A DNA stretch of 64,000 bases from Prevotella sp. (GCA_016291085.1 JAEEVW010000015.1:19024-83023), one strand, 5' to 3'; shown: positions 44,511 through 53,652, counted from the first letter of the stretch. Numbers and translations: made by a program. The notes: a model not told the origin generated them from the letters alone.

Positions 44511-45425
44511 ATGATATACGTTATAGTTGTTTTGGTCGTCATTATTCTTGTGCTGGGTTTTGCACTGCACACACAGAGCAAAAACAACTCCCGCCAGGCT
44601 GAAGAGCAGCAACGGCTGCTGGACGACTACCAGCAGCGCGTCAACGAACAGCAGAAACTGTTGGAGGACTACCGTGCACTGGAGAAGAATTTTGACAATG
44701 TTGGCGAGGGCTATGAGCAGGCGCTGCTGGCTTTCGACAAGATGAACGAGGAGCAGGATAAGGCCCGTGCTGCCAACGAGGCCCTGCAGCAGACGGTGAC
44801 GAACCTGCAGCAGACGAATAACCAGATGCAGGAAGAGGCACAGAAAAAGGCTGAGGTGATGCAGGATGTGATTGCTGCACTGCAGGCTTCTGGCGATCCA
44901 AAGCTGACAGCGCTGGCAGGTAAGATTTCCGATATGGACGACCTGAAAGCTGATTTGCCTCCCTTTGAGCGTACTGACAACGTGATGGTGGCTCAAGTGG
45001 CTGAAGAGGCTGCCCGTCAGGCTGGTGCCGATAAGGTGCAGTACATCAAGTTCGAACAGACTGTCGATCCTTCAGCAGCTGCTACGATGCTGTCGACAAA
45101 TTTAAAGAAGGCAGTCCGTGCACTGACCCACTTGATTGATAATGCCCTGAAGTTCACTACCGAGGGTAGTGTGACGCTTGGCGTGAATGTCGATATGGAC
45201 AAGATGCAGGCTATCTACTGCGTCGAGGACACCGGAGCAGGTATTGATGCTGCTGAGGCTGAACACATTTTCGAGCCGTACGTGAAGCTGAACCAGTTCT
45301 TCGACGGACAGGGTGTTGGTCTCACTGTAGCCCGCAACATTGCCCGTCGTCTGGGTGGCGATGTGGTGCTCGACACCACGAAGGAGACACCAGGAACTCG
45401 ATTTGTACTATCATTACCTATTTAA
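44511..45425 (+). CDS. Membrane-anchored HATPase protein lacking a phosphoacceptor domain
   Basis: 304 aa. A single membrane helix is at 2-19, a long Gln/Glu/Lys coiled coil at 25-125, and a histidine-kinase-type ATPase domain at about 190-304. ATPase motifs are the N box LTHLIDNALKF (N211), G1 VEDTGAGID (D240) and G2 GQGVGLTVARNIARRLGG. There is no HisKA-like block with an H-box before the ATPase; the segment 130-190 has no His in an E/D-P context. It may be a kinase for a non-histidine target or a regulator that reads ATP state. Last gene of the partner-switching operon, followed by a terminator. Confidence 0.85.
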   Translation: MIYVIVVLVVIILVLGFALHTQSKNNSRQAEEQQRLLDDYQQRVNEQQKLLEDYRALEKNFDNVGEGYEQALLAFDKMNEEQDKARAANEALQQTVTNLQQTNNQMQEEAQKKAEVMQDVIAALQASGDPKLTALAGKISDMDDLKADLPPFERTDNVMVAQVAEEAARQAGADKVQYIKFEQTVDPSAAATMLSTNLKKAVRALTHLIDNALKFTTEGSVTLGVNVDMDKMQAIYCVEDTGAGIDAAEAEHIFEPYVKLNQFFDGQGVGLTVARNIARRLGGDVVLDTTKETPGTRFVLSLPI

Positions 45426-45434
45426 TATGTAGAG

Positions 45435-45470
45435 AAAAGAGGCGGATTTTAAAGAATCTGCCTCTTTTTT
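45435..45470 (+). terminator. Terminator of the partner-switching operon
   Basis: Stem AAAAGAGGCGGATT / AATCTGCCTCTTTT with one G-T pair and a T-tract, ten bases after the last gene. Confidence 0.85.
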
Positions 45471-45490
45471 TGAAAAAAGTCTCCAAAAAG

Positions 45491-45522
45491 TTTGGCAGTT
45501 TCGCAAAAAGTGATTACCTTTG
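45491..45522 (+). promoter_or_regulatory. Promoter of the tRNA cluster
   Basis: TTTG at 45491-45494, exactly 20 bases, TACCTTTG at 45515-45522. The layout and the AAAAAGTTTGG context are shared with the rRNA promoter at 62672. Confidence 0.75.
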
Positions 45523-45585
45523 CACCCGCAAATCAGAAATAGGAACTTTTTTGCAGGTCGATTAAGGTCGACAACGAATCATGGA

Positions 45586-45659
45586 GGTTCCGTAGCTCAA
45601 CTGAATAGAGCATCTGACTACGGATCAGAAGGTTGTGGGTTTGAATCCCGCCGGAATCA
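45586..45659 (+). tRNA. tRNA-Arg (anticodon ACG)
   Basis: 74 bases. The acceptor stem GGTTCCG / CGGAATC pairs with one G-T. The anticodon stem TCTGA / TCAGA encloses loop CTACGGA with anticodon ACG. The T-loop sequence GGTTTGAATCCC region is present; CCA is not encoded. Confidence 0.93.
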
Positions 45660-45697
45660 CAAAAGACGCCATCGAGAGAGATGTGACGGACAAAATT

Positions 45698-45770
45698 GCG
45701 GAAATAGCTCAGTTGGTAGAGCACAACCTTGCCAAGGTTGGGGTCGCGGGTCCGAGTCCCGTTTTCCGCT
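45698..45770 (+). tRNA. tRNA-Gly (anticodon GCC), copy 1
   Basis: 73 bases. The acceptor stem GCGGAAA / TTTCCGC is perfect. The anticodon arm CAACC-TTGCCAA-GGTTG gives GCC. It is identical to the copy at 46108-46180. Confidence 0.95.
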
Positions 45771-45821
45771 CAACATGTTGAACAAAAAAGAGCATTAGGA
45801 CGTTGGGTCTTAATGGTAAAT

Positions 45822-45903
45822 GCCCAGGTGGCGGAATTGGTAGACGCGCACGTTTCAGGTGCGTGTGCCGCGAGGCGTGCAGGTTCGAGTCCTGTTCTGG
45901 GCA
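45822..45903 (+). tRNA. tRNA-Leu (anticodon CAG)
   Basis: 82 bases with a long variable arm. The acceptor stem GCCCAGG / TCTGGGC and anticodon arm CACGT-TTCAGGT-GCGTG give CAG. Confidence 0.93.
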
Positions 45904-45932
45904 CTCTTTTTTATTCACTAGTTATTAGTGTT

Positions 45933-46016
45933 GGAGAGGTGGCGGAATTGGTAGACGCGCTACTTTGAGGGGGTAGTGTCAATTGCGACGTGGGAGTTCG
46001 AGTCTCCTCCTCTTCA
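45933..46016 (+). tRNA. tRNA-Leu (anticodon GAG)
   Basis: 84 bases with a long variable arm. The acceptor stem GGAGAGG / CCTCTTC and anticodon arm CTACT-TTGAGGG-GGTAG give GAG. Confidence 0.93.
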
Positions 46017-46107
46017 CTGAAAAAATAGCGGAATTTCCGTGCAAGTGAGCGCAGAAAGTTTACTTTATGCCGAACGCCGCCGGAAATAGCGATTGTTCGA
46101 AGAACAA

Positions 46108-46180
46108 GCGGAAATAGCTCAGTTGGTAGAGCACAACCTTGCCAAGGTTGGGGTCGCGGGTCCGAGTCCCGTTTTCCGCT
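46108..46180 (+). tRNA. tRNA-Gly (anticodon GCC), copy 2
   Basis: Identical over 73 bases to the copy at 45698-45770. The preceding 90 bases contain a tRNA-Gly-like fragment (CCGGAAATAGC at about 46079-46090), a possible relic of duplication. A T-tract follows at 46181. Confidence 0.94.
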
Positions 46181-46214
46181 CTTTTTTACGGAAAAACAAA
46201 ACCAACCACTTTAA

Positions 46215-46751
46215 ATGAATTTATACATACGATACTTTGATCAGGAAGTATTAGTGAAAGATGTTGATGAGGCTATCGCATTTCTCGCTGATATCGATGA
46301 AATAGGAATGAATCCCATGCTTGAGCGCGATGTACGTGAATACGTGGAAAGCAACGTGATGTACCCCAAGCGTTATAAGATTCGTCCACGTGTATACTTT
46401 ATTATTATTAAGACAGAAGCAGAAACGATGGAAGACTTCAAAGAAAAGAAGGCTGTTCGTCCTGTTAGTGCTATTGTCAAGCCTGAGGCTCCTGTATTGG
46501 TTCGTCTCAATGAGGAGCGCTTTGGATGGTATGAGGGTTCGCTTGACTTCAAGCGTGTCTCTATTGTTCCAGGAACAGGCAAGTTCCAATATCGCGATAC
46601 TCATTTTGTGGCTTGCTGTAAGGCTGTTTCTGGCATGGACTGTTACAATCGTATCGTTGACCATTTGAGTCAGCGTGTTGATCCGCGCAGTCAGTTTCCT
46701 TCAGCCAAGGGCAAGAATTTTAAGTTCACTTATCTGGGAGAGTGCAAGTAA
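46215..46751 (+). CDS. Conserved-looking hypothetical protein, 178 aa
   Basis: I do not recognise a named family. It begins MNLYIRYFDQEVLVKDVDEAIAF, is soluble with no signal peptide or membrane helix, and alternates helical and beta segments. Notable stretches are RFGWYEGSLDFKRVSIVPGTGKFQYRDTHF in the middle and DHLSQRVDPRSQFPSAKGKNFKFTYLG at the end. It is 12 bases before ssb on the same strand and probably cotranscribed with ssb and gldE. The end of a Trp/Tyr/Phe-rich region could bind nucleic acid, but that is only a guess. Confidence 0.8.
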   Translation: MNLYIRYFDQEVLVKDVDEAIAFLADIDEIGMNPMLERDVREYVESNVMYPKRYKIRPRVYFIIIKTEAETMEDFKEKKAVRPVSAIVKPEAPVLVRLNEERFGWYEGSLDFKRVSIVPGTGKFQYRDTHFVACCKAVSGMDCYNRIVDHLSQRVDPRSQFPSAKGKNFKFTYLGECK

Positions 46752-46763
46752 AGGAACGCGTAT

Positions 46764-47135
46764 ATGAATAAGGTGATGTTGATTGGCAATGTAGGTCAAG
46801 AACCTGAAATCCGTTATGTAGAACAGGGTGTAGCGGTAGCACGTGTGCGACTGGCTACAACAGAACGTGGCTATACGTTACAGAATGGTACTCAGGTGCC
46901 TGACCATACTGATTGGCACAACGTTATTCTTTGGCGAAAGTTGGCTGAAATCGTTGAGAAGTATGTCCACAAGGGCGATAAGTTGTATATAGAAGGGCGC
47001 ATTCGCTATTCTACGTACGACGACAAGCAGGGACAGCGTCGTAGTATGACAGAGATTTGGGCAGACAACATTGAGTTGCTATCGCCCCGTCCTGCTACAT
47101 CGCTGACAGAGCCTGACTCAACGGCTACAGAGTAA
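46764..47135 (+). CDS. ssb: Single-stranded DNA-binding protein, short form
   Basis: 123 aa, a single OB fold: NKVMLIGNVGQEPEIRYVEQGVAVARVRLATTERGY, then HTDWHNVILWRKLAEIVEKYVHKGDKLYIEGRIRYSTYDDKQGQRR. The C-terminus ends PRPATSLTEPDSTATE. The acidic DDxPF tip that recruits repair and replication partners in most bacterial SSBs is missing, as is the flexible linker. It may be a second, specialised SSB. The position before gldE follows a known Bacteroidales order (ssb-gldE). Confidence 0.92.
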   Translation: MNKVMLIGNVGQEPEIRYVEQGVAVARVRLATTERGYTLQNGTQVPDHTDWHNVILWRKLAEIVEKYVHKGDKLYIEGRIRYSTYDDKQGQRRSMTEIWADNIELLSPRPATSLTEPDSTATE

Positions 47136-47137
47136 TC

Positions 47138-48463
47138 ATGGACGAGTATATACAACAGATTTTCAATGAGGTGACATGGATGTCGCCTTCTTTAGGTGCT
47201 ATTATAGCAGGAGTGTTGGCCTGCGTGTTGTTATTGGTGTCGGGTTTTGCATCGGGTTCCGAGATTGCTTTTTTTTCATTGACACCCAGCGATCTGAGTG
47301 AACTGGACGAGGAACGTACGCCTGTTGACGTGAAAATCAAGGAGTTGCGTGAGGATTCGGAACGTACGCTGGCCACTATTCTGATTACTAATAACCTGGT
47401 GAATGTGACCATCATCATGTTGCTGAACTATTTCTTTGCCCATGTGGTGGACTTTGGCGGAGCCTATTGGCTGCAATTCCTGTGTATTACGGTATTGCTG
47501 ACGTTCCTGTTGCTGCTTTTCGGTGAGATTATGCCGAAGGTCTATACGGGTCAGCATCCGCTTAGATTTTGTCGACGTGCTGTTGGAGGAATACTGTTCT
47601 GCCGTAAACTGTTCTATCCTTTTGCTACCATTCTCATCAAGTCGGGTATTTTGGCTGACAAGGTGGTAGGTAAGAAGAGTCACGTGCTGAGCGTGGACGA
47701 TCTGGAGCAGGCTTTGGAACTGACTGATAAGGAAGATATCAAAGAGGAACAGCGTATGCTGGAGGGCATTGTCCGTTTTGGCGACGAGACAGCTAAGGAG
47801 ATTATGACGTCGCGCCAGGATGTGGTGGATCTCGACTTTAAGTCTTCCTTCGCAGAGGTGCTGCGCTGTATTGTGGCGAACAATTACTCGCGCATTCCCG
47901 TCTATCAGGACAATAGCGACAATGTGCGCGGAATCCTTTATATCAAGGACTTGCTGCCGCATCTGTCGAAGGGTGCTGCCTTCCGTTGGCAGTCGCTCAT
48001 CCGTCCTCCTTATTTCGTTCCTGAGACGAAGAAGATTGACGATTTGTTGCGCGAATTCCAGGAGAATAAGGTTCACATTGCTATTGTAGTCGATGAATTC
48101 GGAGGTACCAGCGGTATTGTGACGCTGGAGGATATCCTAGAGGAGATAGTCGGTGAGATTAACGACGAATACGATGAGGACGAGAAATCATATGCACGCA
48201 TTAATGCCAATACTTTTGTTTTCGAAGGTAAGACGTCGCTGTCGGACTTCTATAAGATTATGAAGCTCGACGATGATGTCTTTGAGGAAGTAGAAGGTGA
48301 TGCCGATAGCATTGCTGGCTTGTTGCTTGAAATCAAGGGCGACTTCCCTAAACTTCACGAGAAGATAGACTATCAGAACTTTACCTTCGAGATACTTGAT
48401 ATGGAAGAACGCCGTATCTCAAAGGTTAAGGTTGTACTTCACGAAAAGCCAACGGAAGAGTAG
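47138..48463 (+). CDS. gldE: GldE-like hemolysin/CorC-family membrane protein with CBS domains
   Basis: 441 aa. Residues about 20-45, 85-105, 110-130 and 145-165 are membrane helices of a CNNM (DUF21) domain. Two CBS domains follow at about 210-340 (MTSRQDVVDLDFKSSFAEVLRCIVANNYSRIPVYQDN and VDEFGGTSGIVTLEDILEEIVGEI). A CorC/HlyC-type C-terminal domain ends the protein. GldE supports gliding lipoprotein GldD in Flavobacterium; the organism here is probably not gliding, so ion transport or envelope homeostasis is likelier. It begins two bases after the ssb stop. Confidence 0.92.
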   Translation: MDEYIQQIFNEVTWMSPSLGAIIAGVLACVLLLVSGFASGSEIAFFSLTPSDLSELDEERTPVDVKIKELREDSERTLATILITNNLVNVTIIMLLNYFFAHVVDFGGAYWLQFLCITVLLTFLLLLFGEIMPKVYTGQHPLRFCRRAVGGILFCRKLFYPFATILIKSGILADKVVGKKSHVLSVDDLEQALELTDKEDIKEEQRMLEGIVRFGDETAKEIMTSRQDVVDLDFKSSFAEVLRCIVANNYSRIPVYQDNSDNVRGILYIKDLLPHLSKGAAFRWQSLIRPPYFVPETKKIDDLLREFQENKVHIAIVVDEFGGTSGIVTLEDILEEIVGEINDEYDEDEKSYARINANTFVFEGKTSLSDFYKIMKLDDDVFEEVEGDADSIAGLLLEIKGDFPKLHEKIDYQNFTFEILDMEERRISKVKVVLHEKPTEE

Positions 48464-48467
48464 GGGG

Positions 48468-49718
48468 TTATTCCCATCCGAAACGTTTCCAGTCCATCAC
48501 TTGGTTCCAGCCGAAGTTGATGGACGTTTTGTTGTACGCCATATTACCATAGCTATAGTATGAATTCTGTTGGGGGATAAACATACTGATACAACCGTAT
48601 TTCAGATTAGAATCAAAGGTATCGAAGGTTCTTGCCAAAGAACCCCATATCGTCATCCATTTCATCGACATCCGGTAGTAGGGTACAGCCAACTGATAGG
48701 TTTCTTCCCATAACTTGAAGTCGGCTTCCGACAGCAGACGTTCCATCACGGCTCTCATATCGTACATCATGGGAACGTCACCATACCAATAGAAAGCAAT
48801 AGAAGTTAAGTCTGGACTATTAGGGTATTGCGGATAGCCGCCAGTGGCGCGTTCCAGCATATCGTGAGTCCTGTAGGCCAACTCACCGATATACTTGGTG
48901 TCAATGACAGCAAGAGGAACGCTATAGCCGTCTTCCATATAGGGCCAGCTGCTTTTTTCGCTGTAATTCAGATGACTGTAATCAGCGTAGTAGTCGTAAT
49001 AGGTATCGATAATGCCTTTGTATAGGGCACTACCGCTATTGAACAGGTGAGGCACTACTAACTGATAGGGGGCGCCATAACCTGGAATCTCGGCGGGAGA
49101 GCCAATCAGATAGTCTGTCACATCGCGCAGTTCATAGCCATTTTCTGCACAGAGCATATTGCAACAGTCTGCAAAGATGAAACTCAGCTTGGGCAAAACG
49201 TTCTGGTCCTTCAGACCTTTCAACGCTTTGGCCATCTGGGTGATATTCATCCATTTGTTGTTGTCAATGCCGTATGCACGCTTCTGGGCTATCGTATCAG
49301 ACTCGACAACCCATCCGGAAGCGTGTCCCCAGAGCACCAAACCATATTCCTTTGCAGGGCAAAGCTGTGTGATTTGTTTCAGTACCTCGCTGAGCTTTTC
49401 AGGGTCGGAGGCATAGAAATCATTGGTGTATTTATAGAGGGTGTCCAGCTTGGATTCCTTGGTGATTCTGGCAATAAAGGGTTTCTCGCTGCTTATGCTC
49501 CTGTCTATAAAGACCACCAGGTTGCAGTTCAAGGGAATGCCGGAAGCTCCTTGCAACATTTCCTGGATGTCTTCAGACACAACAGGCGAAAGACTGTTGT
49601 CGCCCGACATATATACCATCACAGTGCGCTGGGCATTGGTTGGTATTTTCTTTTCTTCGTCTTTCTTACAGGCTGTTATCAGGACAGCGCAACACATGAA
49701 AAAAAGTATCTGTTTCAT
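48468..49718 (-). CDS. Clostripain-family (C11) cysteine peptidase lipoprotein
   Basis: 416 aa. A lipoprotein signal ends at LITAC (Cys17). The C11 catalytic pair is visible as the His in LVLWGHASGW and the Cys in FADCCNML, both in the order and context of clostripain-like peptidases. TVMVYMSGDNSL near the N-terminus is also typical. Lipid anchoring places it at the envelope. Its ATG overlaps the stop of the upstream sensor gene by four bases, so the two are coupled. It ends four bases from the convergent gldE. Substrate unknown; Arg or Lys specificity is the family habit. Confidence 0.88.
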   Translation of the reverse strand: MKQILFFMCCAVLITACKKDEEKKIPTNAQRTVMVYMSGDNSLSPVVSEDIQEMLQGASGIPLNCNLVVFIDRSISSEKPFIARITKESKLDTLYKYTNDFYASDPEKLSEVLKQITQLCPAKEYGLVLWGHASGWVVESDTIAQKRAYGIDNNKWMNITQMAKALKGLKDQNVLPKLSFIFADCCNMLCAENGYELRDVTDYLIGSPAEIPGYGAPYQLVVPHLFNSGSALYKGIIDTYYDYYADYSHLNYSEKSSWPYMEDGYSVPLAVIDTKYIGELAYRTHDMLERATGGYPQYPNSPDLTSIAFYWYGDVPMMYDMRAVMERLLSEADFKLWEETYQLAVPYYRMSMKWMTIWGSLARTFDTFDSNLKYGCISMFIPQQNSYYSYGNMAYNKTSINFGWNQVMDWKRFGWE

Positions 49719-52363
49719 AGTTCTTGTTCATTGATGGGTGTATTTGCGCGTTTGCGCAGACGTTCTTGATACCACCATAGGCCGTATAGCATTCCGATAG
49801 CCAACAACACCATATATATCCATACGGCAGTGGGCGAGAACAGAAAGCTGGGTGGAATGACCACCTCGATGGTACGAACGTCGTATGCTTCTGGTGATTC
49901 CAGCAGGAAGGCCTTCACTTGGAAACGGTAGGTTCCTGCCGGCACGCCACGATAGTGGGCCATACGGCTCTTATCGGCATTGACCCATTCACGGTCGTAG
50001 CCATCGAGTTTGTATTGGTAAACGATGCGGTGTTGCAATTGGTAGTTCAGTGCGGCAAAACGGAAGGCAAACTCGTCGCCGTGTGAAGGGAGAACGACAC
50101 GTCGATTCTCTGGCACGTAATAGTCGAAGGTCTGATTCAGTCGCGGGCTCTGCAATTCGTCGTTCAGGTAGAAGTCGGTAATGCGCAATTTCAGCAGCGA
50201 ACCTCTTTCGTTCTTCAGTTTCTTGCGGTCGATGGTATAATATCCGTTCAGTGTTCCTATAAGTATGCTGCCTCCTTCGGCCATAATGGCAGAACCTTCA
50301 GAGCACATGGTCTCGTCAACACCGTCGAGCTGGGAATAAGTAGTGAAAATCTGCTTCTTGACATCAAACGAGCTGAGCATGTGGTCAGTGGAAAACCAGA
50401 CGTTGTTCTTTTCGTCGAACGTAATGCTGCGAATCTCCTCCGAAGGCAGTCCGTCGGCAATACCATAGTTTTTGAACATCCACGCTCCCTTTTCGTCGCG
50501 TTTGGTAGCATAGCTGAGTCCTCCGCTGTTGGTGCCAATCCACATGGTGCCCTTAGCGTCGCTGGCCAGGCAGACAATATCGTAACTCATCAGACCGTCT
50601 TCCAGACGCTCGGTCATCTTCATCTGCTCGATAGACACATTGTTATTATGCATCGACATGATGAGAATACCGTCAGTCGTTCCTGCCCACACCTTCCCGT
50701 CTTTAGCTAGTGCCAGCGTACGCACTTTCTGATGGGCGTTGAGCGGATAGCGTTTCAAGGCGTTCTTGGAGTGAAGGGCGATATAGTTGCCGGCTTTGTT
50801 CTTGCGCAGAATGTTGACACCACCGCCATAGGTGGCTATCCAGATGTTGCCTTCACGATCCTCTACAGCTTGGTAGGCTGCATTGGAACTGAGTGACCAA
50901 AGGTTGTTGTCGTCGTGACGGAAGTTCTGAATATTGTATCCTCCGCCTGTTGGGGTAATTTTGTATACACCGTTGTCCTTGTCGCAAACCCAGTAATTGC
51001 CTTTCGAATCCATCGACATTCCATAGGGACGACTGATGGGATTGCCTTTGGAATCGTGGGTAATCGTTCCCGTATGATTCCCGTGGGCATCATAGATGAA
51101 AATCTTTCCTCGTTTGTTGCAGAGGAAGGTCAGATGGCGCTTGGGGTCGTAGCACATGGCGCGAACCTCGTTGTCCATAGGATCCTCGGAATCAGGAGTC
51201 AACAAGGTACGCGTAATGGTTCTTTTCAGCACCTCCAGTTTTTCCAGTCCTCTGCGGATGGTTGACTCCCAGACAACACCGTCGTTCATCTCCAGACGGG
51301 CATTGACAGAGTTCGACAGGTTCCAGGGGTTGCTGGGGTCGTTATGGAAATATTCTACCTCATCGCTCTCGCGGTTATAGTATCCGTAGCCTCCGTGATT
51401 CATGCGGACCCACACCACGCCCATCGCTTCGGCAAACTCGGCTCCGCGACTGGTATATTCAGGAATCAGCACGCGCTGGGTAAAACGCTTGACGTCGCCG
51501 TTCTCGGGATTCAGACGATAGGCTCCGTCCTTCAGGTCCGAGTACCAGATGGTGCCGTGACTGTCGACAAAGAGTCCTGTCACTTCCTCTCCGATGTCCT
51601 TGACCAGTGTGGGCTCCTGACCGTAGGAGAATTGCATGATTTTTCCCGACTTGGTGCCGGCAAAGATGTTGTATCCGTTAGTGGCCAGACAGCTGATGTT
51701 CTCGTCCAGGAAGTAACCGTTCTTTTCGAGTGACAGATTCGACATGTTGATGCGGTGAACGCCTTGATTGGTACCTACCCAGAGGTCGTTGCGATAGCCT
51801 TCCACCAGGCATGTCACCGTCAGGTTGCCCGTCATAATCTGGTCGTGCTTCTTTCCGTTGCGGTCGAGGCGTAGCTTGTAGAATCCTGTCTCGCCAAACG
51901 AGAAATACACGTCGCCAACGCTGGAGACGTAGGGGACGAAGAAATAATCGACGCCAAACTCATCGTGTCCGCTGATGCCTTCCAGAGGGTCTTCAATACG
52001 GTCGGTCTGTCGGTTCAGCACAAAGATGCGCCCGTCGTACATCTTGAGCCAGATGTTTTGCGACTGGTCGATAGTCATGCGGTCTATTCGGTTGTGCAGT
52101 CCCTTGACACCACTCATGATACCAGTTCTGTAGTTGTAGAAATTGTAGCCGTCGAATCGCGAGACGCCATTCCAGGTGGCTATCCACAGGTATCCGTAGT
52201 CGTCGTTCAGCAGCACACCAATGGTGTTGCTGGGCAGACCGTTGTCTGTTGAGTAATGAGATAAAGAAGCCTGCAATTGCTGGGCTCTCAAGTTCGTGGG
52301 AACCCAGAGCGCCAGCATTGCAAGCAATGTTAGTAGACTTGTCTTGTAGTTTGTAATGATCAT
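49715..52363 (-). CDS. Two-component-like sensor with beta-propeller and Y_Y_Y domain but no kinase
   Basis: 882 aa. Residues 1-28 are a signal peptide (ending NLRAQQ). Two seven-bladed propellers of Reg_prop repeats extend to about 740 (GYLWIATWNGVSRFDGYNFYNY, GTIWYSDL, GNYWVCDKDNGVYKI, GNIWIATYGGGVNIL, GTMWIGTNSGGLSY). A Y_Y_Y domain follows at about 765-835 (FAFRFAALNYQ, YQYKLDGYDREWVN). One membrane helix is at 842-862, and the cytoplasmic tail has only about 20 residues. It therefore has the periplasmic part of a hybrid two-component glycan sensor without kinase, receiver or AraC output. Coupled to the C11 peptidase downstream. No polysaccharide-utilization locus is adjacent. Confidence 0.9.
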   Translation of the reverse strand: MIITNYKTSLLTLLAMLALWVPTNLRAQQLQASLSHYSTDNGLPSNTIGVLLNDDYGYLWIATWNGVSRFDGYNFYNYRTGIMSGVKGLHNRIDRMTIDQSQNIWLKMYDGRIFVLNRQTDRIEDPLEGISGHDEFGVDYFFVPYVSSVGDVYFSFGETGFYKLRLDRNGKKHDQIMTGNLTVTCLVEGYRNDLWVGTNQGVHRINMSNLSLEKNGYFLDENISCLATNGYNIFAGTKSGKIMQFSYGQEPTLVKDIGEEVTGLFVDSHGTIWYSDLKDGAYRLNPENGDVKRFTQRVLIPEYTSRGAEFAEAMGVVWVRMNHGGYGYYNRESDEVEYFHNDPSNPWNLSNSVNARLEMNDGVVWESTIRRGLEKLEVLKRTITRTLLTPDSEDPMDNEVRAMCYDPKRHLTFLCNKRGKIFIYDAHGNHTGTITHDSKGNPISRPYGMSMDSKGNYWVCDKDNGVYKITPTGGGYNIQNFRHDDNNLWSLSSNAAYQAVEDREGNIWIATYGGGVNILRKNKAGNYIALHSKNALKRYPLNAHQKVRTLALAKDGKVWAGTTDGILIMSMHNNNVSIEQMKMTERLEDGLMSYDIVCLASDAKGTMWIGTNSGGLSYATKRDEKGAWMFKNYGIADGLPSEEIRSITFDEKNNVWFSTDHMLSSFDVKKQIFTTYSQLDGVDETMCSEGSAIMAEGGSILIGTLNGYYTIDRKKLKNERGSLLKLRITDFYLNDELQSPRLNQTFDYYVPENRRVVLPSHGDEFAFRFAALNYQLQHRIVYQYKLDGYDREWVNADKSRMAHYRGVPAGTYRFQVKAFLLESPEAYDVRTIEVVIPPSFLFSPTAVWIYMVLLAIGMLYGLWWYQERLRKRANTPINEQEL

Positions 52364-52371
52364 TCTGTGTA

Positions 52372-53652
52372 TTAATAGGCGAAGAGCGGGTAGCCCTTCA
52401 TGGTCTCGTTGACCTCGCCGCGGACTTTGGCGATGACCTGCTCGTTCTCGGGATCGTTCAGCACTTCCTCAATCCAGGCGGCAATCTTAATCATCAGGTC
52501 TTCCTTCGCACCACGAGTGGTGATGGCGGGAGTACCCAGACGGATACCGCTGGTCTGGAAGGCCGAGCGGCTGTCGAACGGTACCATATTCTTGTTCACA
52601 GTAATGTCAGCAGCAACCAGTGCGTTCTCGGCTACCTTACCGGTCAGCTCGGGATACTTCGAACGCAGGTCAACCAGCATTGAGTGGTTGTCGGTACCAC
52701 CGCTGACGATGCCGAAGCCGCGCTTCACGAGTTCCTCGGCCAGCACGGCAGCATTCTTCTTTACCTGCTTGGCCCACTCCTTGAACTCCGGCTTCAGAGC
52801 CTCACCGAAGGCAACGGCCTTAGCAGCGATAACGTGCTCCAGCGGACCGCCCTGCTGTCCAGGGAATACGGCCGAGTTCAGCAGTGCTGACATTTTCTTC
52901 ACGACGCCCTTCGGAGTGGTGTAACCCCAAGGATTGTCGAAGTCCTTGCCCACCAGGATGATACCACCACGCGGACCACGCAGGGTCTTATGAGTGGTAG
53001 AAGTCACGATGTGAGCCCATTTCACGGGATTCTCCAGCAGACCGGCAGCAATCAGACCAGCGGGGTGGGCCATATCGATCATCAACAGGGCACCTACCTT
53101 ATCGGCAATCTCGCGCATGCGCTTGTAGTCCCACTCACGGCTATAAGCAGAGCCACCGCCGATAATCAGCTTGGGCTTGTGCTCCAGGGCCAGGCGCTCC
53201 ATCTCGTCGTAGTCGACGCGGCCCGTCTCCTTATTCAGATTATAGCCCACGGGCTTATACAGGATACCCGAGGTGTTGACGAGCGAGCCATGCGACAGGT
53301 GACCGCCGTGATCCAGGTTCAAACCCATGAAGCAGTCGCCGGGCTTCAACACTGCCAGCAGAACGGCAGCATTAGCCTGTGCACCAGAGTGGGGCTGCAC
53401 GTTGGCATATTCAGCACCGAACAGCTCGCAAACGCGGTCGATGGCCAGCTGCTCAACCTTGTCAACCACCTGGCAACCGCCATAGTAGCGATGGCCGGGA
53501 TAGCCCTCGGCATATTTGTTAGTAAGGTAGGAGCCCATGGCCTCCATCACCTGGTCACTTACAAAGTTCTCACTGGCAATGAGCTCAATGCCCTTCAACT
53601 GGCGCTGATGCTCCTGCTCAATCAACTCGAAAATCTGATTGTCTCTTTCCAT
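52372..53652 (-). CDS. glyA: Serine hydroxymethyltransferase
   Basis: 426 aa. PLP enzyme that interconverts serine and glycine with tetrahydrofolate, the main source of one-carbon units. Motifs are [41 protein letters not shown], the PLP Lys in [14 protein letters not shown], and [18 protein letters not shown] residues ([19 protein letters not shown]). Full length. Its promoter is TTTG at 53722-53725 with TAACTTTG at 53694-53701 (minus strand). Confidence 0.97.
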   Translation of the reverse strand: MERDNQIFELIEQEHQRQLKGIELIASENFVSDQVMEAMGSYLTNKYAEGYPGHRYYGGCQVVDKVEQLAIDRVCELFGAEYANVQPHSGAQANAAVLLAVLKPGDCFMGLNLDHGGHLSHGSLVNTSGILYKPVGYNLNKETGRVDYDEMERLALEHKPKLIIGGGSAYSREWDYKRMREIADKVGALLMIDMAHPAGLIAAGLLENPVKWAHIVTSTTHKTLRGPRGGIILVGKDFDNPWGYTTPKGVVKKMSALLNSAVFPGQQGGPLEHVIAAKAVAFGEALKPEFKEWAKQVKKNAAVLAEELVKRGFGIVSGGTDNHSMLVDLRSKYPELTGKVAENALVAADITVNKNMVPFDSRSAFQTSGIRLGTPAITTRGAKEDLMIKIAAWIEEVLNDPENEQVIAKVRGEVNETMKGYPLFAY

